Positions 8,234 to 14,425 of a stretch of DNA of 16,359 nucleotides are shown piece by piece (the stretch's first letter is position 1; the number at the start of each line of letters is the position of its first letter). Made by a program: the position numbers and the translations under genes. The stretch spans positions 1-16,359 of the forward strand of contig JALRFC010000016.1 in NCBI GenBank assembly GCA_023253875.1, given 5' to 3'. This DNA comes from Candidatus Kapaibacterium sp. Lineage in GTDB: Bacteria > Bacteroidota > Ignavibacteria > Kapaibacteriales > UBA961. A model generated the notes under the pieces. That model was not told the DNA's origin. It worked only from the letters and a program-made list of their open reading frames with translations, and searched no databases.

Positions 8234-8677
8234 ATGAATATTGAACATTCACATACAACAATGATTCGTGTTCGATATGCAGATACCGATAAAATGGGTA
8301 TTGTCTATAATGGTAATTACTTGACATATTTCGAGATTGGTCGGACTGAATTATTACGTTCACTTGGAATGCCATATGCTGTATTAGAGCAACAAGGTAT
8401 TCAATTACCTGTCATTGAGGCTCATCTTGAATATAAAGCACCTGCAGAATATGATGATCTCATTTCAGTTCAAGCTACATGCAGAATGGAAAGAGGTATT
8501 CTTCTTCATATTACCTATGAAATCACAAAACATGAAAAGCTTCTTACTATTGGACATACCATTCATCCATTTATGAATATTGCAACAGGTAAACCGGTCA
8601 GACCACCCAAGAGCTTTCTAGAATTATGGAATGGAACAATCAATTCATTAAACAATAAAGAGGATATAGGCGCATGA
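8234..8677 (+). CDS. YbgC/FadM-type acyl-CoA thioesterase (4HBT hot-dog family)
   Basis: Hot-dog-fold thioesterase predicted to hydrolyse acyl-CoA or aryl-CoA esters in the cytoplasm. The 147-residue length is standard. The family signature is at the N-terminus: VRYADTDKMGIVYNGNYL (residues 13-30). Asp19 is in the position of the catalytic Asp of 4-hydroxybenzoyl-CoA thioesterase (Asp17) and is followed by the GxVY and NYL segments that bind CoA. Outside Proteobacteria, ybgC relatives are often not linked to tol-pal, and no tol gene is present here. Substrate is unknown. The gene starts five bases after parB and its TGA overlaps the next ATG (ATGA), coupling it to the outer-membrane protein gene. 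Confidence 0.9.
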   Translation: MNIEHSHTTMIRVRYADTDKMGIVYNGNYLTYFEIGRTELLRSLGMPYAVLEQQGIQLPVIEAHLEYKAPAEYDDLISVQATCRMERGILLHITYEITKHEKLLTIGHTIHPFMNIATGKPVRPPKSFLELWNGTINSLNNKEDIGA

Positions 8678-9618
8678 AGATATATTCAATCATGATTGTG
8701 TGTTTTCTTAGTATATCCTCATGTATACGAATAGAAGCGCAATCTCCGTTTGATTTTATTCAATTAGGAATCAGTGCACGTTCTGCAGGATTGGGTGGTG
8801 CATTCACAAGCATGACTCAGGATCAAACAGCTCTATTCTTCAATCCAGGTACACTTGCCACTATTGATTCCTCAACGATATCCGCAACATTCATGAAGCA
8901 TGTATTGGATATAAGCTCCGGTATGGCTACATATACATTGCCAATTGAAAAGAATTCCACTGAAAGAATCTCAATTAGTGCAGTCTATACAACCTATGGC
9001 TCATTCGATAGGACTGATGAATTTGGAAGTGTTACCGGTTCATTCTCTGCAAATAATGTCGGACTCATGGGAACATATTCCAATGAATTGGATTCCATAT
9101 TGAGCTATGGCATATCTGCTAAATTCATGTATGCAACATTGGATGATTTGTCTTCAACTGCTTTGGCTATGGATGCGGGTATTCTGTATAGAATTCCTGC
9201 TTCACGAACCAATATTGGGTTTTCATTATTGAATATAGGAACTCAACTTTCAACATTTGAAGGAATCACCGATCGCATGCCGATTGATGTAAGAGTCGGT
9301 ATAAATCATAGATTACGAGGTTTACCACTATTGCTCAATTTCTCTTTACATCATTTGGCTGATGATGCTGATGCATTTTTTGATCGTATTGGTAATTTCA
9401 GCATAGGTGGAGAATTCATACTCAGCAAAGTATTAGATTTGCGTATCGGATATGATAATTATGTCAGAAATGCCACCAGCATTCAAGGCCAAAGAAGATT
9501 TTCAGGCTTTGCTGCTGGAGTTGGAGTTCGGACAGCATATGTACAAGTTGATTATGGCGTTTCAGCCCTTGGAACAGCAGGTTCAATACATCGTTTAACA
9601 TTACATACTTCATTATAA
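8674..9618 (+). CDS. PorV/PorQ-family outer-membrane protein, PorQ-like
   Basis: Predicted outer-membrane beta-barrel of the PorV/PorQ family, whose members include components of type IX secretion in Bacteroidota. The 314-residue precursor has an N-terminal signal (about residues 1-22, cleavage likely after IEA and before Gln23). The family block follows: LGISARSAGLGGAF (31-44), then a Gln-Asp-rich turn and LFFNPGTLA (54-62). The rest alternates short amphipathic strands and turns, with GSFDRTDEFGSVTGSFSA-like and LPLLLNFSLHHL segments that fit PorQ better than PorV. Cys17 preceded by ISS resembles a lipobox, so lipid anchoring is an alternative. It overlaps the thioesterase gene by four bases and is followed 16 bases later by another secreted protein gene. 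An actual T9SS role is inferred; no other por/gld gene is visible. Confidence 0.8.
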   Translation: MKIYSIMIVCFLSISSCIRIEAQSPFDFIQLGISARSAGLGGAFTSMTQDQTALFFNPGTLATIDSSTISATFMKHVLDISSGMATYTLPIEKNSTERISISAVYTTYGSFDRTDEFGSVTGSFSANNVGLMGTYSNELDSILSYGISAKFMYATLDDLSSTALAMDAGILYRIPASRTNIGFSLLNIGTQLSTFEGITDRMPIDVRVGINHRLRGLPLLLNFSLHHLADDADAFFDRIGNFSIGGEFILSKVLDLRIGYDNYVRNATSIQGQRRFSGFAAGVGVRTAYVQVDYGVSALGTAGSIHRLTLHTSL

Positions 9619-9634
9619 TACAAGGATTGTTTAC

Positions 9635-10030
9635 ATGAAATATCTGTTTTCTGTCATTGTGACATTATTGTTCATCACAGGAACAACATTTGCTCAGCAG
9701 CAACAGCAACAGCAACAATATCCTATCATCAAACCAACATTTACCTATGGTCAACTTGATCTCGCTTTGCGTTTGATGGAGAAGATTGAATTAAATGGAG
9801 CTGAGGTTGATGCCTTTTTGGAAATCAAAGGATTATTTTATCCAGCTTTGGTGAAAGGAGCAAATGAGAAAAAGCAATTGAATGATAAAATCACTCTCGA
9901 CATGAATGCAAAACAAGCTGACAATGTTCTGGCATTTTTGAATAGAGCTCGTTTGACTGGAGGGGAGGTTCAAACATTCAAGGAGTTTAAAGATGCTATC
10001 TTTGCCGCTGCCGCGGTATTGAGAAAATAA
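9635..10030 (+). CDS. Secreted 131-residue protein of unknown function with poly-Gln tract and internal duplication
   Basis: I do not recognise this family. Residues 1-20 form a clear Sec signal peptide ending TTFA, followed at once by eight glutamines (21-28) encoded by mixed CAG/CAA codons. The mature part is about 100 residues, helical and charged. It contains two related units, residues 41-69 and 95-123, that align without gaps at an offset of 54. They share Asp42/96, Leu45/99, Leu53/107, Gly55/109, Glu57/111, Val58/112, Phe61/115, Glu63/117 and Lys65/119. The protein is predicted to be periplasmic or surface-exposed. AAGGA (9622-9626) stands eight bases before the ATG. It is the last gene of the + strand run and follows the PorQ-like gene closely, so a joint envelope role is possible but unproven. 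Confidence 0.8.
   Translation: MKYLFSVIVTLLFITGTTFAQQQQQQQQYPIIKPTFTYGQLDLALRLMEKIELNGAEVDAFLEIKGLFYPALVKGANEKKQLNDKITLDMNAKQADNVLAFLNRARLTGGEVQTFKEFKDAIFAAAAVLRK
9695..9718 (+). repeat. Imperfect CAG/CAA trinucleotide tract (eight Gln codons)
   Basis: Eight consecutive Gln codons mixing CAG and CAA lie right after the signal peptide cleavage region. The mixed codons make it less slip-prone than a pure repeat. A change by whole codons would only alter the linker length at the mature N-terminus. Confidence 0.9.
9755..9841 (+). repeat. Unit A of a diverged internal protein duplication (residues 41-69)
   Basis: This encodes the first copy of a 29-residue helical unit with the pattern L..G.EV..F.E.K. 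It aligns without gaps to 9917-10003 with 9 identities of 29. The similarity is at protein level; the DNA has diverged. Confidence 0.6.
9917..10003 (+). repeat. Unit B of a diverged internal protein duplication (residues 95-123)
   Basis: This encodes the second copy, keeping the L..G.EV..F.E.K core (Leu107, Gly109, Glu111, Val112, Phe115, Glu117, Lys119). It ends in an Ala-rich stretch before the stop. Confidence 0.6.
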
Positions 10031-10033
10031 TCT

Positions 10034-10061
10034 AAGGGTCGTGTTTACGACCCTTTTTTTT
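10034..10061 (+). terminator. Intrinsic terminator ending the 13-gene + strand run
   Basis: A perfect 9-base-pair stem (AAGGGTCGT at 10034-10042, ACGACCCTT at 10047-10055) encloses a 4-base loop (GTTT). It is followed by six more T after the stem, giving an 8-T run at 10054-10061. It starts three bases after the stop of the 131-residue gene. The right arm, the T run and part of the loop also encode the last codons (Lys-Lys-Gly-Ser-stop) of the convergent lipoprotein gene. For the - strand the flanking sequence is only moderately T-rich, so termination in that direction is possible but weaker. Confidence 0.93.
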
Positions 10062-11220
10062 GTGCTTGTTCTAAGCTATACAATCTGCGTTTCATCGTTT
10101 CCCGACATCCTTTGGCATCCAATGTCCCATACAGATATTGCATGATACAGTCTTCAATGATTTCTTCAGCATCCAAAAAGTATGAAGGGGAAGGTAAAAT
10201 CTTAGAAATTCTGCATTGTTCCAAATAAGCTTTTCGATCTTTATCCAATACTAAATCTATATCAGTGAAGGCATTCACATGGGCTGGAAATCCGGCATCG
10301 GATATACTCAAACACATCTGTTTGGTTTGTGTATATGAAGTCAGATATCTAGTAAAAGCAATTGCTTCTTGTGGATATTGAGTGTGATTCGAGATACCCA
10401 AACAATCACCACTGAGAATTGAAGCACCTGATATACCAGGTATTCTTGGTACAATAGTGTGAGGTATTCTTTGTAATTGTGGAAGGATCCATTGTCCGGT
10501 CAATGTGGCTCGAATAGTGCCCTTAATCAAATATTGATCAAGTATTCGGGACTGTTCAATGAGACCTCTATTCTTCAACTGGGTAAGAAGTTCTAGTCCA
10601 TAAATCAATGAATCATCGCAAGTTTCACTAATTGGTAGCTTCGTACAAATTATACTTCCTTTACTCCATAAAATTGGAAGTACCTTTTTCATAACTGAAT
10701 GTTTTTCAGTAGCATTTATTCCGAATATGGCACCTGGAACATGTGTTTGTAGTAATTGTTCCCATGTCTTGACATCTTTATATTGAGCTAATTCATGAGT
10801 AAGAACAAGTGCTCTTGTATTCATTGTCCATGGCATACAATACACTTCACCATTATTTCCAAGGACTGTTTGAAGAAACTCCTTTGGAATTGATGATGTG
10901 TCAACCTTGATTGAAGCGAATATATTGGAAGATATATATTCTTGAGCCCATTCTATGCCGATATGAGTTATATCCGGCTTTTGACTGGAAGAATGCGCCA
11001 ACAGTAATTTCATTCTACCATCATGCCATTGTAATGGTATTTGTTCTATTACAATATCTCGATGCGAATATTCAAATTGAGAGATGAGTGAATCAATGAT
11101 TGTTTGCTGTGCAGGTTCTGTCCAGAAATGTGCAAATCGTAGTACTTTTTTAGCATGTTCATCGGAAGTACAAGAAGCAAAGATGAGGGAGAGTAGTGTA
11201 TAAGCAATAATACGCCACAT
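10045..11220 (-). CDS. Extracellular solute-binding lipoprotein (family 1, sugar-binding type)
   Basis: Periplasmic-side binding protein of the ABC-importer type, 391 residues. The N-terminus is a lipoprotein signal: a hydrophobic stretch (residues 4-15), then FASC with Cys17 as the lipidation site. Phe at -3 makes the lipobox slightly atypical. The mature part has the family-1 pattern: VLRFAHFWTEP (about 26-36) as first strand, an early DITHIG segment, and EVYCMPWTMNTRALVLTH, which matches the YgvPy-ntraLyYn motif of sugar-binding proteins. A late SGDCLGIS segment precedes the C-terminal helices. No permease or ATPase gene is adjacent. It follows PBP2 by nine bases, so the two are probably cotranscribed. 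It could work with a distant transporter or have a non-transport role. Its last codons lie inside the convergent terminator. Confidence 0.85.
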   Translation of the reverse strand: MWRIIAYTLLSLIFASCTSDEHAKKVLRFAHFWTEPAQQTIIDSLISQFEYSHRDIVIEQIPLQWHDGRMKLLLAHSSSQKPDITHIGIEWAQEYISSNIFASIKVDTSSIPKEFLQTVLGNNGEVYCMPWTMNTRALVLTHELAQYKDVKTWEQLLQTHVPGAIFGINATEKHSVMKKVLPILWSKGSIICTKLPISETCDDSLIYGLELLTQLKNRGLIEQSRILDQYLIKGTIRATLTGQWILPQLQRIPHTIVPRIPGISGASILSGDCLGISNHTQYPQEAIAFTRYLTSYTQTKQMCLSISDAGFPAHVNAFTDIDLVLDKDRKAYLEQCRISKILPSPSYFLDAEEIIEDCIMQYLYGTLDAKGCRETMKRRLYSLEQAQKKGS

Positions 11221-11229
11221 GATAATCCA

Positions 11230-13089
11230 CTATTGATTTGCAGTGATGACTTTTGAATTTGTTATAGCATTTTGAATGGGCTTCTTTGTTGAATCAAGCA
11301 CTATACTGTCACCGGCTTGTTTCGAAGTGGGATAAAAATATTTCATAAGCAATTGTTGGGCAATAGGAGCAGCAATTGTTCCACCAAAACCTGAATTTTC
11401 AACAAGTACACAAATGGCAATTTTAGGATTTACACGTGGTGCAAATGCAATGAACCATGCATGATCTTCTCCATGCGGATTCTGAGCAGTTCCGGTTTTA
11501 CCACAAACTGAAATGCCAGGAATTTTTGCTGATAAAGCAGTACCTCCAGGTGTATTTACTACATCATACATTCCCTTATGTATGACATTCCAAAATTCAT
11601 CCTGCATTGCTATTGCTTTTCGACTTGCATATGCAACATCTTGTAATTGCTTGGTTTTACGATTATACACAGACCGTACGATATGCGGTTGGTAGATAAT
11701 GCCTTTATTCGCTAGTGCCGCACAATACACTGCCATTTGTAGTGGCGAAACACCGATTTCACCTTGTCCTATTCCAAGATTCACCAATCTACCACGGATT
11801 TCACCCGGTGAAAGTTTTTGTTTTTTATAAAATTTCTCACCCGGTAATTTACCTTTAGAATCCTCTGGAATATCAATGAATGTCTTTTGACCAAATCCAA
11901 AAGCTCTACCATATTTCTCAAAATTGATGATACCCAATTGAGGCCCCAGTTTATTGAAATATACATTGCATGAAACATGTAATGCTTTCTGAAGATTGGT
12001 GGCTCCATGTGCGCCATGACATTTCCATGAACGTCCGCCAAATTCATAATAACCAGGACAATTAATTGTTTTCTCTGGTGTGATTAGTCCCTCTTGTAAT
12101 CCTGCAATACCCATCAACATTTTCCATGTTGATCCGGGTGGGTAGATCGTTTGTGTAGCTCTATTAAAAAGAGGTTTTCCCTCATCCTTTAATAATTTTG
12201 AAAAGAGATTACTTTTAGATCTACCACTGAATTCTCGTATATCATAATCAGGCATACTAACCAGTGCAAGGATTTCACCTGAATTAGGGTCAATCGCTAC
12301 TATGCCACCTTTCTTACCTTTCAATAATTTTTCACCCAATTCCTGGAGAGATTTATCAATACCTAGTCGAAGATCAAATCCTTCCTCTGCATTGATATCA
12401 TTTTTACCATCAAGAAAACTGGATACTTTTTGACCTGTGGAATTCACGGCAACAAATTGGACTCCTTTTGTTCCACGAAGAAAGTTCTCATATGTTTTCT
12501 CGAGTCCGGCATATCCTACTATATCACCGGGAGCATAATAATCACCCATGGTTTCAATCTGTCTTTGATTGATTTCTCTAGAATATCCCAAAATATGGGA
12601 CATATTTCCGGACATGCTATAGAGTCTCTTGGATTCAACGGAGATATCTACTCCAGGTAAAAACTCATGATTTTCTTCGATGAGCGATATGATTGACATA
12701 TCTGCGTCTCTATAAATCTTATTTGGCTTCACTCTTGAGATTTTCTTTGATTCTTCCACAAATGCTTTGATTTCTTCTTGTGGAATTTGAAGTATGGCTG
12801 ATAAATATGGTATAGCTGAATCAGAAAACTCATTTGGGGTAATTGATATAGAATATGAAGGTGAATTATGTACCATTCGCTCACCATTTCGATCAAATAT
12901 ATTGCCCCTGAATGGATCAACAGTCACTTGTTTGATCGCTTGAGTTTCAGCTTTTAACCGATACACATTTCCCTGGATAATTTGCAAATACGCTAATCTT
13001 CCAATGTATATTGATAAGACACCCAATACGATGATGCGAAGTATGATGGTTCTGTCTCTACTACCGATATTTACTGAATCATTGTTCAA
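11230..13089 (-). CDS. mrdA: Penicillin-binding protein 2 (elongasome transpeptidase), TTG start
   Basis: Class B PBP that cross-links peptidoglycan during lateral wall growth with RodA and MreBCD. The 619-residue product has a short cytoplasmic tail and one membrane anchor (about residues 14-38). The pedestal/dimerisation region includes RGNIFDRNG (61-69) and VGYAGLEKTYE (191-201). The transpeptidase domain carries all three active-site motifs: SxxK as Ser320-Thr-Trp-Lys323 in YPPGSTWK, SxN as Ser373-Cys-Asn375, and KTG at 531-533 in CGKTGTAQ. The first in-frame start is TTG at 13089; an in-frame TAG lies at 13101-13099 and no in-frame ATG lies between. An AGGA seven bases upstream supports it. 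The customary partner rodA is not adjacent; the gene lies between a flippase and a solute-binding lipoprotein. Confidence 0.95.
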   Translation of the reverse strand: MNNDSVNIGSRDRTIILRIIVLGVLSIYIGRLAYLQIIQGNVYRLKAETQAIKQVTVDPFRGNIFDRNGERMVHNSPSYSISITPNEFSDSAIPYLSAILQIPQEEIKAFVEESKKISRVKPNKIYRDADMSIISLIEENHEFLPGVDISVESKRLYSMSGNMSHILGYSREINQRQIETMGDYYAPGDIVGYAGLEKTYENFLRGTKGVQFVAVNSTGQKVSSFLDGKNDINAEEGFDLRLGIDKSLQELGEKLLKGKKGGIVAIDPNSGEILALVSMPDYDIREFSGRSKSNLFSKLLKDEGKPLFNRATQTIYPPGSTWKMLMGIAGLQEGLITPEKTINCPGYYEFGGRSWKCHGAHGATNLQKALHVSCNVYFNKLGPQLGIINFEKYGRAFGFGQKTFIDIPEDSKGKLPGEKFYKKQKLSPGEIRGRLVNLGIGQGEIGVSPLQMAVYCAALANKGIIYQPHIVRSVYNRKTKQLQDVAYASRKAIAMQDEFWNVIHKGMYDVVNTPGGTALSAKIPGISVCGKTGTAQNPHGEDHAWFIAFAPRVNPKIAICVLVENSGFGGTIAAPIAQQLLMKYFYPTSKQAGDSIVLDSTKKPIQNAITNSKVITANQ

Positions 13090-13096
13090 ATGTATT

Positions 13097-13100
13097 TCCT
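13097..13100 (-). promoter_or_regulatory. Ribosome-binding site (AGGA) that sets the TTG start of PBP2
   Basis: AGGA, read on the - strand, ends seven bases before the TTG at 13089. It overlaps the upstream in-frame TAG, so translation cannot begin further upstream in this frame. Confidence 0.6.
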
Positions 13101-13112
13101 AAAATTATCAGT

Positions 13113-13120
13113 CAAAAATA
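13113..13120 (-). promoter_or_regulatory. Possible Bacteroidota-type -7 promoter element (TAnnTTTG) before PBP2
   Basis: The octamer TATTTTTG on the - strand fits the TAnnTTTG -7 consensus known for Bacteroidota vegetative sigma factors. It sits in the only intergenic gap of any size in the window (13090-13144). A good TTTG -33 partner at about 20 bases upstream is not clear (the nearest TTG is about 25 bases away), so this is a weak candidate. If real, it would let PBP2 and the lipoprotein be transcribed separately from the polysaccharide genes. Confidence 0.3.
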
Positions 13121-13144
13121 CTCAATTCAATCATTGAAAATTCA

Positions 13145-14425
13145 TCAAGATATGAGGAGCTTTTCTTTTGTTCGAAAATAGACGGTAATTAACAATAGAA
13201 TAATAGAAGAAGTTATGATTCCACCCAATAATCCATAAATGCCATAGATGGGCATTAATAGTCCAAATAATGTCAAAGTGACAATACAAGTAATGCCATA
13301 AATCTTTGCAAAGACGTCATAATTCCCAGAAATAGGGAAATAGTGAATCAAAAATATATTCGCAGTCAAAATGAGAGTTTCAACACAAAGGATTCGAAAG
13401 ATGAATGTAGCTTCTTCATGAAATTGTCCGGAAAAGGCATAAATAATCCATGGAGCGGAAATTAATGCTATAGGTGTCATGATGAAAGCATATATACATG
13501 TCCATTTTTGATACATCGCCAATGTTTTCATACATTTCTCTTGCTCATGTTCATACATATATGAAAGGCGTGGTAATGCAGAAATGACAAATAACCAAGC
13601 AGGGAATAATTGAAATACACCTGCTGCTTTATCTGCTATAGCAAATGCACCTGTCATCATTGGTGAGGCTATAAGTGAAACATAGAACAATCGCGGCTGC
13701 GTATATAATACTTGTGCGATAGATGAAAAAAATGGTTTGAGAGCAAGTCTATATTCTCTGACTAAAATATCCTTCGTTGGAACTGCAATTGACACACCGA
13801 GCAATCTGTTTGCAAACATCAATGTTGAAATTGCCATCAGAATCTGTGACCCATAATAGATCATCGGATAATACAAGTAATCTTCAGGTGTTTTGATGAG
13901 TATAATGGTACAAACAAAGAGAACTATTCTGGCTATTATCTGAAATCGTGAAAGATAGAACATCTTTTCATATCCTTGATATAGCCATACAGGAAAAAGT
14001 ACATCTCCTACAATAAACCCAAACGTGAGTATGATGAGTCCTAGTTCTGACTGTAATGAAGGTATCGACATTGCCAAACCAAGCATGATGATAAACGATA
14101 GCATCATCAGCAAGGACTTCAATATGAGGATAGCTCCTGCAATCTTGGAAGACATCTCAGGATTATCTCTATAAATTGAGATTTGTCTGGCAGCAGAGTA
14201 ATTAAATCCGAAATTCGTGAGTATATAGAAGATATACATGAATGAAACAGCGCTTTGAACGATGCCATATCGCTCAAGTCCAAGCGTACGTACAAGATAG
14301 GGAACAAGAAAGAGTGGGACAAGATACTCCAACCCTTTGAGGAAAGTCAATGAAAAAAAATTCTTCATGACACTCGCATGATCATTTTTCAACATTGTGA
14401 TCACGGATGTGAATATCGTTTTCAT
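13145..14425 (-). CDS. Wzx-type polysaccharide flippase (MOP superfamily)
   Basis: Integral membrane protein, 426 residues, with about 12 hydrophobic segments across its length. It is predicted to flip undecaprenyl-linked oligosaccharide units to the periplasmic face of the inner membrane. The N-terminal block has the polysaccharide-biosynthesis-protein (PST) pattern: FLKGLEYLVPLFLVPYLVRT, then LGLERYGIVQSAVSF and FGFNYSAARQIS, about residues 28-82. The start ATG at 14425-14423 overlaps the preceding TGA by one base (TGATG), which favours it over Met11 or Met20. Upstream lie a putative glycosyltransferase and a Wzz-like protein, as expected for a Wzy-dependent O-antigen or exopolysaccharide locus. 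Which glycan is flipped cannot be told. Sequence between Wzx families diverges greatly, so the assignment rests on topology, the N-terminal pattern and context. Confidence 0.87.
   Translation of the reverse strand: MKTIFTSVITMLKNDHASVMKNFFSLTFLKGLEYLVPLFLVPYLVRTLGLERYGIVQSAVSFMYIFYILTNFGFNYSAARQISIYRDNPEMSSKIAGAILILKSLLMMLSFIIMLGLAMSIPSLQSELGLIILTFGFIVGDVLFPVWLYQGYEKMFYLSRFQIIARIVLFVCTIILIKTPEDYLYYPMIYYGSQILMAISTLMFANRLLGVSIAVPTKDILVREYRLALKPFFSSIAQVLYTQPRLFYVSLIASPMMTGAFAIADKAAGVFQLFPAWLFVISALPRLSYMYEHEQEKCMKTLAMYQKWTCIYAFIMTPIALISAPWIIYAFSGQFHEEATFIFRILCVETLILTANIFLIHYFPISGNYDVFAKIYGITCIVTLTLFGLLMPIYGIYGLLGGIITSSIILLLITVYFRTKEKLLIS

Noticed and set aside
9695..9718. Phase-variable microsatellite
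   Set aside because: The CAG/CAA codons are mixed, and a gain or loss of a unit stays in frame, so on/off switching is not expected.
11433..11438. Second CACGTG hexamer, in the PBP2 gene
   Set aside because: No parS-like flanks; explained by the coding sequence of the transpeptidase domain.
13126..13138. Small inverted repeat (TTCAA-TCA-TTGAA) between flippase and PBP2 genes
   Set aside because: The stem is only five A/T-rich base pairs, too weak for a terminator; it could be chance in AT-rich sequence.
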